A DNA stretch of 64,000 nucleotides from the NCBI GenBank assembly GCA_038329845.1, contig JBBQNJ010000002.1:62001-126000 (forward strand), written 5' to 3'. A program made the position numbers and the translations under genes. Positions within the stretch are counted from its first letter, which is position 1. Each line of letters opens with the position of its first letter. Below the pieces are notes generated by a model. It searched no databases. It worked only from the letters and a program-made list of their open reading frames with translations, and was not told where the DNA came from. Origin of the DNA: JBBQNJ01 sp038329845 (GTDB lineage Bacteria; Planctomycetota; Phycisphaerae; Tepidisphaerales; Tepidisphaeraceae). Positions 18,761 to 27,699 of the stretch are shown in pieces.

Positions 18761-20474
18761 ATCCCCAGTGGTGTTGGAAGAGCTTGACCAAGGCATCCCC
18801 GCCGCCGGCGCGACTCGAGGCGGCGGCGAGCCAGTCCGACGCTGAGGCGTCGTCGCCGCGGTTGTGGGCGATATACGCCAGCAGCAGCACCGCGCGGGCT
18901 TGCCGCGGCTGGGCAGCGGCGATCTCTTTCAGATCGCGGGTGATGAATTGCAGTCGATCCTGCCCGATCTGGCCCGGCAAATCATACCGGCCCAGCAGCA
19001 GCGCCTGATCCTTGCCCAGCAGCGCACGCAGATGCGATTCGGCGCGGGCATAATACCCGGCGGCAAGCTCGGCGTGAGCCTTGCCCAGTTGGATCAGCGG
19101 ATTCTCCGGCGCCACCTCCAGGGCCGCGTCGTAACGATCCAGCGCTGAAATATACTTCCCTTCCCGCATCAGCTTTTCGGCGTCGCGCAGCAGCCCGGCC
19201 AGGCCTGGGGCCTTCACCCCTTCGGCCAGGCTCGAGATAACCAGGGGTGCCGGGATTTTCACCGGTCCGCCGCCCGCGGCGGTCGTGGGGGCGCTGGAGG
19301 GAGCGGGCGCCCCCGGGAAGAACCTCGGGGCGGCGTTGTCGCCGGTGCCGGCGGGCGGGCGCACCGCCCCGGGCAGCGGCTCGGCTTTGCCCGCCTCGAG
19401 TTCGTCGCGCGTCTGCTTAAGCTGTTGGAAGCGTCGAGCAGATTCGGCATCGCTGGCAGGTTCGCTGCGCTCATACTCCTGGAGGCGACGGCGCAACTCG
19501 GCGTATTGGGGAGTCACTTGGGCCGGCATCGCCAGCGCCAGGGTCTGTCGATGCGACTGATCGGTGCGGGTGTCGGCGGTGAGCGCCGCGGTTTCCAGTT
19601 GCGTCCGCATCGCCGTGGCACCCAGTTCGGGCGTTGCCAGCGCCGCGGGATTCCTGGATCCGGCGTCCAGTTCGGATGGCGACTTGTTGGGCTCGATGCG
19701 TCCACCCGGCTCGCCGGAAGCGCCTTGCGGCTCGGCGAGCAGTTGTTGAAGTTCGAGTCGCATTCGCCGGACCTGCGAATCATCCAGCCGGAACCGATCG
19801 GCGCTGGAGCCGGGGCGTAGATTGGTGTAGTTCGACAGAAAATTCCGTGCCCCGGGATCCTCGGGGTTCCACGGGCGCACGCCGTAGACCGGCGAGGCGG
19901 TGATCAGGGTTTGCTGGCGGGCATCGACCGGGCCGGGGATGATCAGCTCCCCCGGCCGCGGAAGCAGACTCGCCGGGGTGTTCACCGGGGTGGTCAAGGA
20001 TGCACCGGGGATATATCCGGACGATCCCATGACCGGCGGGACATACCCCGCCGGGGGCGCCACAGCGCGGCTGTCGCCGTAATAGGGTCGCGCGACGGTC
20101 AGGTCGTTGTTGGCGCGGGTATCGCCGGCCATCGGGGCACCGGCCGAGCGGGCGGTGAAGCGATCGACCTGCTGGCCGACGGTCGGCCCGCGGAACTCGC
20201 GGGGATCGCCGCTGGCCGGGGCGCGAAATCCTCGCCCCCCGGTGACGTTGCCGTACACGATGTCGTTGGGTGTCACATCCGGCGCGATGTTGCGGCGCTG
20301 GTTCTCTCCACCTGAACCGATTCGATTGTTCGCGTCGTTCACATGGGTGTTATCCACCGGGTATTGCGCCCGCGCCGTTGCGCTCATCCCGAGGGTCGCC
20401 GCGACCACCGCCGCGCCCAGCCGCGCTGCCCGGCGGCCCACTACGCTCTCAATCAGACGATTGGCTTGTTCCAT
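18756..20474 (-). CDS. Secreted tetratricopeptide-type protein of unknown function
   Basis: The 572-residue protein starts at ATG 20474, preceded by GGAG at a good distance; an in-frame start 18 codons earlier is less likely. A long arginine-rich N-region leads into a hydrophobic stretch (AAVVAATLGMSATARAQ) ending at a plausible signal-peptidase site. Residues 40-200 are low complexity, rich in Gly, Pro, Arg and Asn. The middle region is charged and likely helical. The last 150 residues resemble TPR repeats: EKLMREGKYISALDRYDAAL, then AHAELAAGYYARAESHLRAL. TPR segments usually mediate protein interactions, so this may be a periplasmic scaffold. No close family is recognised. Confidence 0.75.
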   Translation of the reverse strand: MEQANRLIESVVGRRAARLGAAVVAATLGMSATARAQYPVDNTHVNDANNRIGSGGENQRRNIAPDVTPNDIVYGNVTGGRGFRAPASGDPREFRGPTVGQQVDRFTARSAGAPMAGDTRANNDLTVARPYYGDSRAVAPPAGYVPPVMGSSGYIPGASLTTPVNTPASLLPRPGELIIPGPVDARQQTLITASPVYGVRPWNPEDPGARNFLSNYTNLRPGSSADRFRLDDSQVRRMRLELQQLLAEPQGASGEPGGRIEPNKSPSELDAGSRNPAALATPELGATAMRTQLETAALTADTRTDQSHRQTLALAMPAQVTPQYAELRRRLQEYERSEPASDAESARRFQQLKQTRDELEAGKAEPLPGAVRPPAGTGDNAAPRFFPGAPAPSSAPTTAAGGGPVKIPAPLVISSLAEGVKAPGLAGLLRDAEKLMREGKYISALDRYDAALEVAPENPLIQLGKAHAELAAGYYARAESHLRALLGKDQALLLGRYDLPGQIGQDRLQFITRDLKEIAAAQPRQARAVLLLAYIAHNRGDDASASDWLAAASSRAGGGDALVKLFQHHWGL

Positions 20475-20595
20475 GGTTGGCTCCGGTTCACCGGCTCGAA
20501 ACGATCGCTGGGAATACTTGAAACTCATATCCCCGGATTATACAGCCGCCATCCCCTCAGACGCGATCGGCGCTGAATAGTTTTTCGGAATAGGG

Positions 20596-20626
20596 AAAAA
20601 AAAGCCCGCCGAACGGGTCGGCGGGC
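20596..20626 (-). terminator. Intrinsic terminator of the sigma-factor operon
   Basis: Read on the minus strand, GCCCGCCGA, a short loop, and TTCGGCGGGC form a strong GC stem directly followed by eight T residues. It sits 44 bp after the stop of the small gene at 20670, so it should end the sigma factor transcript. It is the clearest intrinsic terminator in the window. Confidence 0.9.
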
Positions 20627-20669
20627 GGAAGGTCGAGCGTCAGAATCAGAACCGAACCGGCGATGAGGT

Positions 20670-20978
20670 TTACACCGAGGGTCGGGTGGCACCGACACCG
20701 GCACCCCCGACCGGGCCGAAGGTCTTGGCGGCGAGGTCGTGTTCTTCGATCCGTCGCAGCGTTCGCGCCACGAGGTCGGGCGGGGGATCGGAAGCGGGCA
20801 GTTGGTCCAGCGTTGTCAGCAGTCGCTCGATCGTTTGCAGTCGGGATCGAAACTCGCTCGATGCCGGCGCCGGCCGGGCGGAACTCGCCGCGTTATCGGC
20901 GTCATTCGATCGAGAAGTGCTTTGATCCAAGTACATATCCACCGCACGACGATCTTCGTCGCCAAGTTGTAAGTTCAT
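20670..20978 (-). CDS. Small protein downstream of ECF sigma factor, possible sigma regulator
   Basis: This 102-residue protein begins at ATG 20978 (MNLQLGDEDRRAVDMYLDQ). Its C-terminal half has PASDPPPDLVARTLRRIEEH, a pattern seen in planctomycete anti-sigma-type proteins as I know them. There is no zinc-binding His-Cys-Cys motif and no transmembrane segment, so it is not a classical anti-sigma factor. It lies 171 bp after the sigma gene on the same strand and before a shared terminator, which supports co-transcription. The role is inferred from context only. Confidence 0.6.
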   Translation of the reverse strand: MNLQLGDEDRRAVDMYLDQSTSRSNDADNAASSARPAPASSEFRSRLQTIERLLTTLDQLPASDPPPDLVARTLRRIEEHDLAAKTFGPVGGAGVGATRPSV

Positions 20979-21149
20979 AAGAGGCCCCGGACTTGTCGAA
21001 CCGCGGCGTCGTCGTCGTCGCCGGCTATGAATCCGCGCTCGAATCGAGGCCAGATGTGACGGCCTCGATTGATGTCCCCGGGGCGGGCAATCGATACCCG
21101 CAAATACCGGCCCGGGGGCCGAACGTTCGGAATCGGCCAACGCATCTTT

Positions 21150-21911
21150 TTACGACGCCGAGCGGGTGCGGTTCAGCGTGTTCCAGCGGTCGGCGAAAAA
21201 AGCGACGGCGGTGTGGATGCGGGATTTCACTGTTCCCAGAGGAATTCCGAGAATTCCGCTGATCTGCTTGTAGGGAAATTGATGAAAATAGCTGAGCAGA
21301 AGAATTTCCCGCAGATTTTCTGGCATCGCCATAACTGTAGTCATTACCCGCTGTTGCAATTCCTCTTGTTCGATCGATTCCCAAGGCGCGGCCGATGCCG
21401 ACTCCATCAGATCGACGAATTGCCCGCTTTCGTCCTCGCCGGGGGAGACCAAGGCGTTGAGCGGATTGGTCGGGCACCTGGCCCGCGAGCGTCTCAAGTC
21501 GCGTGCCTTATTCGCCGCGATCGTGAAGAGCCAGGGACGAAAGCGCCGGTCGAGGTCGAACGCTTCTGCCGAGAGGTGGACCTGGAGAAACGTCTCCTGG
21601 AATACATCCTCGGCCGCGGCGCGATCCCCGAGGAACCGGACGAGAAAATGGAACAATTCCCGCTGATATCGCTCGACCAGTTGGGAAAACGCCGCGGAAT
21701 CACCTTGGCGATACTGTCCCATCAGCGCTTCGTCGCTGGGGGGCGTCTGGGGGGATGTGGCGGGCGTTGTATCGGGCTGTTCCAACACGTTGTTCAAAAC
21801 CCCTCGATGCTTGCGGGCGTATACCTGATCTGGATCACCCAGTTTAGACCTATCCCGGCAACCGCCGTCGGCCGGTCGAGGATCGTTGCGATCGGTAAAG
21901 GATACGCTCAT
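21150..21911 (-). CDS. ECF-type RNA polymerase sigma factor (sigma-70 family)
   Basis: Group-4 sigma factors direct RNA polymerase to a regulon. Of 253 residues, region 2 is at about 65-130 (QLVERYQRELFHFLVRFLGD, then AEDVFQETFLQVH and RPWLFTIAANKARD) and region 4 at about 185-240 (MPENLREILLLSYFHQFPYK, then IPLGTVKSRIHTAVAFF). ATG 21911 is used; a TTG four codons upstream is also possible. The N-terminal 60 residues before region 2 are unconserved, so the true start could be internal. The gene is divergent from rlmN across 256 bp. Confidence 0.9.
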   Translation of the reverse strand: MSVSFTDRNDPRPADGGCRDRSKLGDPDQVYARKHRGVLNNVLEQPDTTPATSPQTPPSDEALMGQYRQGDSAAFSQLVERYQRELFHFLVRFLGDRAAAEDVFQETFLQVHLSAEAFDLDRRFRPWLFTIAANKARDLRRSRARCPTNPLNALVSPGEDESGQFVDLMESASAAPWESIEQEELQQRVMTTVMAMPENLREILLLSYFHQFPYKQISGILGIPLGTVKSRIHTAVAFFADRWNTLNRTRSAS

Positions 21912-22167
21912 GGCATCACACAAACAAAACCACTAATCTTCTTGACTATCGCCGCGCCATCGGCGCGAACGCGCCGAGGCCACAGTCAGGCGGATCACAA
22001 ATCCTATGCCGTTGACCAGGGGTTGACGCTTTATCGCCAATTTTTGCTCCCGCGGGGACCCACGAACCAAGAGAAGGACGCGGAAAAGGATCGAAATCTC
22101 ATCGGCACGGCCCCGATCGACCCCCAATCCGGGTTCCGCATGAATTTGCCGCCAGAGGATGCCGTGA

Positions 22168-23235
22168 ATGGACGTAACGATCGAACCCGTTGAAAAATCC
22201 CGCTTTTTTGGCCTGTTGTCCGGCGACTTCGATGCCCTTGTGGCCGGATGGGGCTGGCCGCGATTTCGCGCGCGGCAGGTGCGCCAATGGGTCTACACCA
22301 AGGAGACTTTGTCGCCGGATCAAATGACCAATCTGTCGATCACCGACCGCCGCACGCTCGGCGAGCGGGTCGATTTTGCCACCGCGCGGGTGATTCAGCG
22401 CCAATCCAGTTCGGATGGGACCGAAAAACTGCTGCTCGGCTTCGCCGGTGGAGCGGTGGCTGAGACGGTCCTGATCCCCGACGCCGATCGACGAACCGCG
22501 TGCGTCAGCTCGCAGGTCGGGTGCCCGGTCGGGTGCCGATTCTGCGCCAGCGGCGTCGATGGGGTCAAAGGCAACCTCTCGGCCGAGCAGATCGTGGAAC
22601 AGGTGGTGGCGATCAACGCGATGCTCAAACGCGCTTCATCGTCCGATCGCGTGAATCATGTGGTGTTTATGGGGATGGGCGAGCCGCTGGCCAACTATGA
22701 CGCGGTGATGCGGGCGGTGCGAATCCTTCACGATCCGGACTGCTTCAATATCGGTGCCCGCAAGATCACGATTTCGACGGTGGGCGTACCGGCGAAAATC
22801 CGCGCCCTGGCCGGCGAACAGTTGCCGCTGAACCTGGCCATCTCGCTGCACGCGCCCAACGAGGCGCTTCGACGTGAACTGATCCCCTGGGCCGAGCATT
22901 TTCCCATGAACGAAATCCTCGACGCGGCCCGCCATTATTTCGATCGGACGGGCCGGGAGATCACCCTGGAGTACATCCTGCTGGCCGGGGTCAATGATCA
23001 ACCACAACACGCCCGCGAGCTGTCTCGGCTGTGTCGGACGCTGCGGGCGAACGTCAATCTGATTCGCTATAACCCGGTCGAGGGGCTGGCCTATCAGCGC
23101 CCCGGCAGCGCCGACGTGATGGCGTTTCAGACAATTCTGCGCGATGCGGGGGTCAATGCTCATGTCCGTAAAAGCCGCGGCCGCGACATCGATGCGGCAT
23201 GCGGACAGCTTCGCCGCCGCGCCCAAATGGCCTGA
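22168..23235 (+). CDS. rlmN: Dual-specificity 23S rRNA/tRNA C2-adenosine methyltransferase
   Basis: RlmN methylates A2503 of 23S rRNA and A37 of some tRNAs by radical SAM chemistry with a methyl-cysteine intermediate. The 355-residue protein has the CxxxCxxC cluster as GCPVGCRFCASG near residue 118, the family motif VVFMGMGEPLANYDAV near residue 165, ITISTVGVPAKI near 202 and the C-terminal RKSRGRDIDAACGQLR, whose cysteine corresponds to the methyl-carrying one. Upstream ATGs are not in better context. The stop codon lies within the first copy of a tandem repeat that continues downstream. Confidence 0.95.
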   Translation: MDVTIEPVEKSRFFGLLSGDFDALVAGWGWPRFRARQVRQWVYTKETLSPDQMTNLSITDRRTLGERVDFATARVIQRQSSSDGTEKLLLGFAGGAVAETVLIPDADRRTACVSSQVGCPVGCRFCASGVDGVKGNLSAEQIVEQVVAINAMLKRASSSDRVNHVVFMGMGEPLANYDAVMRAVRILHDPDCFNIGARKITISTVGVPAKIRALAGEQLPLNLAISLHAPNEALRRELIPWAEHFPMNEILDAARHYFDRTGREITLEYILLAGVNDQPQHARELSRLCRTLRANVNLIRYNPVEGLAYQRPGSADVMAFQTILRDAGVNAHVRKSRGRDIDAACGQLRRRAQMA

Positions 23236-23355
23236 GAAGGTCGGTCGATCGGCTTGTCGCCGGCGATTCGTCGCCGCGCGCCGATGGCCTGAGAAATAGA
23301 GTCGGTCGATCGGCTCGTCGCCGGCGATTCGTCGCCGCGCGCCGATGGCCTGCAG
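23210..23355. repeat. Tandem duplication of the rlmN 3' end
   Basis: Units start at 23210, 23267 and 23328 with periods of 57 and 61 bp. Unit 1 contains the last codons and TGA stop of rlmN (CCAAATGGCCTGAGAAGG); unit 2 repeats it as CGATGGCCTGAGAAATAG; unit 3 is partial. The unit cores (TCGCCGGCGATTCGTCGCC) are nearly identical between units 1 and 2. Confidence 0.88.
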
Positions 23356-23370
23356 AGGTTCGCTCGATGC

Positions 23371-23625
23371 TCACGCGGTGCCCAGCGGGTTCCATTGCCG
23401 TTCGAGTTCGCCGACTTCCGACATGCGCAGCACCTGGCGATGTACGCGGTACCAGCCGCGCACCTCGTTGCGGGCGATCGGGTCGTTGATCACATCGTGG
23501 ATCGAGCGCCCACTGAATGCGAGGATCCGCGACAGCGGGCGCAGTGTGATCACCGCTTCGATCGCCGGCGTCTCGTCGCGGCGCGGTCGATTGGTTCCCG
23601 AACCCAGCACATCCAGATCAGCCAT
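23371..23625 (-). CDS. Hypothetical protein, 84 residues
   Basis: ATG 23625 is preceded by a weak GGAAA. The predicted protein is soluble and basic, with a segment RPLSRILAFSGRSIHDVIND followed by RGWYRVHRQVLRMSEVGELE that looks helical and folded. No family is recognised. It is divergent from gatB by 91 bp and converges with the rlmN repeat array. It could be spurious, but its amino-acid composition is ordinary and the antisense frames are poor. Confidence 0.5.
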   Translation of the reverse strand: MADLDVLGSGTNRPRRDETPAIEAVITLRPLSRILAFSGRSIHDVINDPIARNEVRGWYRVHRQVLRMSEVGELERQWNPLGTA

Positions 23626-23716
23626 CGTATTTCCAGTATAGCCCCTACCGTCCTCGCTGGGCGGCACTATACTTTACGCCGCGAAGGAGATTTTCAACCG
23701 CGGGAGCCGCAATCGC

Positions 23717-25186
23717 ATGGCACAACGAGTCTGTCAATCCTTTCGAGTGCTGGTGGGGCTAGAGATCCATATCCAGCTTGCCACGGTGAGCAAAATGTTC
23801 ACCGGTGCCGCCAACGGGTTTGGCGGCGAGCCGAACTCGCAGGTGGATCCGGTCGTGTTGGGATTGCCGGGCGTGCTGCCGGTGATGAACAAGCGCGCGG
23901 TCGAATATGCCATCCAAGTCGGCCTGGCACTGGGCTGCCAGATCGCCCGCCATACCAAGTGGGATCGCAAAAGCTACTACTACCCCGATTTGCCGAAGAA
24001 TTACCAGATCAGCCAGTACGATCTGCCCTTGTGCCACGACGGATTTTTCGACCTTGAGATGCCGGCGGGCATTCGGCGCGTGCGCATTCGGCGGGCCCAC
24101 CTCGAGGAGGATGCTGGAAAACTCCTGCACGAGGCACCCGGCGGGCACCGCATCGACGGAAGCATTGTCGATCTGAACCGGGCTGGCACGCCGCTGCTGG
24201 AAGTCGTCACCGAGCCTGACCTTTGCAACGGCCAGGAGGTCGCGGCGTTCGGGCAGGAGCTGCAGAAGCTGGTGCAGTTTCTCGGCGTCAGCCACGCGCG
24301 GATGCAGCAGGGTCACATGCGTTTCGAGCCGAACATCAACGTCCATATCACCGATGCCCAGGGCGTCGTCCATAAGACCGCGATCACCGAGATCAAGAAT
24401 CTCAACAGCTTCAGCGTGCTGGAGCGGGCGACGGACTACGAGGCGCGGCGGCAGCTCGACCATTGGATGCAAACCGGCGAATTGGGCCGAAAAAGCACGA
24501 TGGGGTGGGACGAGTCCGCCGGGGCCACGTTTCTTCAGCGCGAGAAGGAACAGGCCAACGATTACCGGTATTTTCCCGATCCCGACCTGGCCCCGATCGA
24601 GGTGGATGATCGCTGGTTGGGCGAGCTGAAAAGCCGGATCGGCGAGTTGCCCGCCGACCGACGCCGGCGGTATCTCGAGGTGACCGGATTATCCGCCGCC
24701 GATGCGGCGATTCTCGCGTCCGACCGCGGCACCGGGGATCTGCTCGATGCGGCCATTGCCGCCGGCGCAGATGCTCGCCGCTGCGCCAATCTGATCCTCT
24801 CGCACGGCCGGCGGCTGGCGAATGAGAAAAACGTATCGGTCGGCGACTTGGGATTGAACCCGGGCCGGCTGGCGGAAGTCGCCATCCTGGTCGATGCCGG
24901 AAAGATCGCCCCAGCCGAGCCGGCGGGAAAGCTGATCGAGCGTCTCATCGCGCATGACGAGCCGGCCGAATCGGCGGCCGCGGCGCTGGGATTGTTGCAG
25001 TCCGGTGACGCCGCCGCCGTGGATGCCGCGATCGACGCGATGATCGCCGCCGGCCCGCGGCCGTTGCAGGATTATCTCGCCGGTAAGCAGGCGGCGCTGG
25101 GGGCGTTGGTGGGCCTGACCATGAAGCAGGCCAAGGGGCTTAATCCGCGAATCGTGCAGGAACGGCTCAAGGAGCGGCTGCAATGA
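23717..25186 (+). CDS. gatB: Asp-tRNA(Asn)/Glu-tRNA(Gln) amidotransferase subunit B
   Basis: GatB binds misacylated tRNA and activates the acyl group for transamidation with ammonia from GatA. The 489-residue protein shows RVLVGLEIHIQLATVSKMFT at the N-terminus, the signature KSYYYPDLPKNYQISQYD near residue 85, the kinase-like core EDAGKLLHEA, and the C-terminal YqeY-type tail that recognises tRNA (LTMKQAKGLNPRIVQERLKE). Its partner gatA is about 28 kb away in the window and gatC is not seen. Its end overlaps the next gene by four bases (ATGA). Confidence 0.96.
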   Translation: MAQRVCQSFRVLVGLEIHIQLATVSKMFTGAANGFGGEPNSQVDPVVLGLPGVLPVMNKRAVEYAIQVGLALGCQIARHTKWDRKSYYYPDLPKNYQISQYDLPLCHDGFFDLEMPAGIRRVRIRRAHLEEDAGKLLHEAPGGHRIDGSIVDLNRAGTPLLEVVTEPDLCNGQEVAAFGQELQKLVQFLGVSHARMQQGHMRFEPNINVHITDAQGVVHKTAITEIKNLNSFSVLERATDYEARRQLDHWMQTGELGRKSTMGWDESAGATFLQREKEQANDYRYFPDPDLAPIEVDDRWLGELKSRIGELPADRRRRYLEVTGLSAADAAILASDRGTGDLLDAAIAAGADARRCANLILSHGRRLANEKNVSVGDLGLNPGRLAEVAILVDAGKIAPAEPAGKLIERLIAHDEPAESAAAALGLLQSGDAAAVDAAIDAMIAAGPRPLQDYLAGKQAALGALVGLTMKQAKGLNPRIVQERLKERLQ

Positions 25187-25710
25187 GCGATCCGATTTCC
25201 CCGCCGCCGCTTTTCACCCGACATCCCGGCGGGTTCTACCTCGCCCGCACCGCGATCGTGACCGGGGACGTGACCATCGGCGAGCGATCCAGCCTCTGGT
25301 TCGGGGCCGTCGTTCGCGGCGACGTGGCGCCGATCACCCTGGGCGCGCGGGTCAACGTGCAGGACAATGCCGTCGTCCATTGCGATTCGGGGTTTGCCAA
25401 CCAGATCGAGGACGACGTGGTGATCGGTCACGGCGCGATCGTCCATGGTCAGTTCGTCGGGCGAGAATCGCTGATCGGCATGCACGCGACGGTCCTGGGC
25501 CGCACCCGCATCGGGCGCGAATGCCTCATCGCCGCCGGCGCCTTGGTTCCCCCCGGCATGCAAGCCCCCGACGGCAGCTTGATCGCCGGCATCCCCGGGA
25601 AAATCGTCCGGCAAGTCACCGACAAGGACCTGGAATACATGCGCTTCCTCGCCGGCCATTACGTCGACCTGGCCGAAAAACACCTCCGCGGCGAAATCCG
25701 GCAAGTGTAG
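25183..25710 (+). CDS. Gamma-class carbonic anhydrase family protein
   Basis: The 175-residue protein is a left-handed beta-helix of hexapeptide repeats (AIVTGDVTIGERSSLWFGAV onward). The three metal-binding histidine positions of the gamma-carbonic anhydrase family appear at NAVVHCD, VVIGHGAIVHG and IGMHATVLG. A short C-terminal helix (LEYMRFLAGHYVDLAEKHL) is typical. Many relatives such as YrdA and PaaY have no proven activity, so hydration of CO2 is possible but not certain. It is translationally coupled to gatB. Confidence 0.85.
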   Translation: MSDPISPPPLFTRHPGGFYLARTAIVTGDVTIGERSSLWFGAVVRGDVAPITLGARVNVQDNAVVHCDSGFANQIEDDVVIGHGAIVHGQFVGRESLIGMHATVLGRTRIGRECLIAAGALVPPGMQAPDGSLIAGIPGKIVRQVTDKDLEYMRFLAGHYVDLAEKHLRGEIRQV

Positions 25711-25768
25711 CGTCCGATCATTTACGGCGGCGACGTTTTTTCATTGTGAATCGAGTAAATCCAAAAAA

Positions 25769-25783
25769 TGAGCGCGTCCCCTT
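25769..25783. repeat. Solitary copy of the REPIN-like arm
   Basis: TGAGCGCGTCCCCTT is identical over 15 bases to 14961-14975 in the inverted repeat upstream of galK. It lies alone in the 106-bp gap before pheA, preceded by AAAAAA. A second arm is not seen here. Confidence 0.6.
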
Positions 25784-25816
25784 GCTGCTGGCGGGGAGGA
25801 GGCGGGGGGGGTAAAA

Positions 25817-26908
25817 GTGAGCGCCATGGGGCAAGCGGCAGAACTGGATCCGTTGCGGGCGAGAATCGACGAGCTGGATGCGCGGCTGGTCGAGCTGATG
25901 AACGACCGAGCGCGCATCGTCGTGGAGATCGGGCGGATCAAGCAGCAGAGCAATTCCCCGGTCTATGCCCCCGATCGTGAAAAAGCCGTGATGGACAAGG
26001 TCCGCCGGCTCAACTGCGGGCCGCTACCCGATCGCTGTCTTGAGGCGGTCTGGCGTGAACTGATGAGCGGGTCGTTCGCGCTGGAAAAGCCGCTTCGCAT
26101 CGGGTTCCTCGGTCCGGAAGGAACCTTCTCCCATGCCGCGGCCAAACGAAAGTTCGGCTCCTCGGTCGAGTATGTCCCGCTGACCGACATCGCCTCGGTC
26201 TTCGAGGAAGTCGTCCGCGGGCACCTCGACTACGGACTGGCGCCGGTCGAGAACTCGATCGGTGGGGGGGTCGTCGATACCCTCGATGCGTTCTTGCATT
26301 CCTCGGCCCGCATCTGCGCCGAGGTGCTGATCACGGTGCATCACAATCTGCTTGCCCGCGAGCCGTGGGAGAAAATCACCCGCATCCTCTCCAAGCCCGA
26401 GGTTTTCAGCCAGTGCCGCAACTGGCTGGCGGCCACCGCCAAGGGGCGCGATATCGAGCCCGCCCCCTCGACCTCCAAGGCCGCCGAAATCGCCAGCCGC
26501 CAGAGCGGCGTGGCGGCGATCGGCTCGACGATCGCCGGCGAGCTGTACGGTCTGCGGGCGCTATTCGAGAACATCGAGGATAATCCCGACAACATCACGC
26601 GCTTTTTCGTGATCGGGCGCGAAGGGGCGCGGCCCAGCGGCGAGGACAAGACTGCGATCATGTTCACCACCGCCCACAAGCCCGGCGCGCTGGCCGAGGT
26701 GCTGGACGTGTTCAAGGAGAACGGGATCAATCTCACCGACATCGAAAAACGCCCCAGCAAGAAGGTCAACTGGGAATACTATTTCTTCATCGACGCCCAG
26801 GGCCACATCTCCGACCCGGCCATGGCGCGCGCCATCGAGCAGGCCCGCGGGCATTGTCTGCAACTCACCGTCCTGGGCAGCTACCCCCGCGCCACCGAGG
26901 TCCTATGA
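25817..26908 (+). CDS. pheA: Bifunctional chorismate mutase / prephenate dehydratase
   Basis: The enzyme converts chorismate through prephenate to phenylpyruvate for phenylalanine synthesis. Of 363 residues, 10-90 form an AroQ-type mutase (LRARIDELDARLVELMNDRA), 95-275 the dehydratase (RIGFLGPEGTFSHAAAKRKF, then APVENSIGGGVVDTLD and NITRFFVIGRE with the catalytic Thr-Arg-Phe), and 285-360 an ACT domain (HKPGALAEVLDVFKENGINL) that normally binds phenylalanine for feedback inhibition. The start is GTG 25817, five bases after a G-rich stretch with an eight-G run; ATG 25826 is an alternative. The gene overlaps rsmE by four bases. Confidence 0.95.
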   Translation: MSAMGQAAELDPLRARIDELDARLVELMNDRARIVVEIGRIKQQSNSPVYAPDREKAVMDKVRRLNCGPLPDRCLEAVWRELMSGSFALEKPLRIGFLGPEGTFSHAAAKRKFGSSVEYVPLTDIASVFEEVVRGHLDYGLAPVENSIGGGVVDTLDAFLHSSARICAEVLITVHHNLLAREPWEKITRILSKPEVFSQCRNWLAATAKGRDIEPAPSTSKAAEIASRQSGVAAIGSTIAGELYGLRALFENIEDNPDNITRFFVIGREGARPSGEDKTAIMFTTAHKPGALAEVLDVFKENGINLTDIEKRPSKKVNWEYYFFIDAQGHISDPAMARAIEQARGHCLQLTVLGSYPRATEVL

Positions 26909-27699
26909 CCGGCGGGTTCGCGCCGGGCGGCGAGCGAATCGCGGTGTCCAAGCGACGATTTCATGTCAGCGAGCTGTCCGCCGGTGTGGTCCAGCTCGAT
27001 CCGAAACAATCGCATCATCTTCGTCATGTCCTGCGCTGCTCGGCGGGTGAGCAAGTCGAGTTGTTCGACGATGCCGGGCGCACGGGCGTGGCCATCGTGC
27101 GCGGCGATTTTCTCGCCGCCGGCGAATCGGTCCTGCTCGAGGTCCAGTCCGTTCATACGCCCGCCGCTGCCGTGGATTTGCTGATCGCCTCGGCCGTGCC
27201 CAAGGGAAACCGCGCTGACTGGATGGTGGAAAAGCTCAGCGAACTCGGGGTAACACGATGGATTCCGCTTCGCAGCCAGCGCAGCGTGGTTCATCCATCG
27301 GGGACGGGCAAACTCGATCGCTGGCGGCGGATCGCCGAAGAGTCGGCCAAGCAGTGCCGCCGGATCGGCGTGATGGCGATCGACGAATTGACCGATCTTT
27401 CGCGCCTGCTCGAGACGATCGGCGGCGACGGTGGGGAGAGTGTGCCGGCGGGGTGTTTGCTCAGCCCGCACGCCAGCCAGACGCTCATCGAGGCACTGAC
27501 TCAAGGCGGTCCGGTGCGTCTGCTGATCGGTCCGGAAGGGGGGTTCACCGAGGCCGAGGAAGCGCAGATGGCGCGCGCGGGTTTCGTGCCGGCTCGGCTG
27601 GGATCGACAATCCTGCGCATCGAGACCGCCGCCGTCGCCGCGGCGGCCGTGGCGGCGGCCTGGGCGCTTGGTCAAGGCAGGATCAGCGCATCGGGATAG
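26905..27699 (+). CDS. rsmE: 16S rRNA m3U1498 methyltransferase
   Basis: RsmE methylates U1498 in the 30S decoding region. The 264-residue protein has the N-terminal PUA-like domain (QSHHLRHVLRCSAGEQVELF) and the C-terminal SPOUT knot with the SAM-binding segments RLLIGPEGGFTEAEEAQM and LGSTILRIETAAVAAAA. ATG 26905 overlaps the pheA stop as ATGA, which favours it over an in-frame start inside pheA. The 3' end overlaps the convergent lipoprotein gene by 28 bp. Confidence 0.94.
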   Translation: MTGGFAPGGERIAVSKRRFHVSELSAGVVQLDPKQSHHLRHVLRCSAGEQVELFDDAGRTGVAIVRGDFLAAGESVLLEVQSVHTPAAAVDLLIASAVPKGNRADWMVEKLSELGVTRWIPLRSQRSVVHPSGTGKLDRWRRIAEESAKQCRRIGVMAIDELTDLSRLLETIGGDGGESVPAGCLLSPHASQTLIEALTQGGPVRLLIGPEGGFTEAEEAQMARAGFVPARLGSTILRIETAAVAAAAVAAAWALGQGRISASG

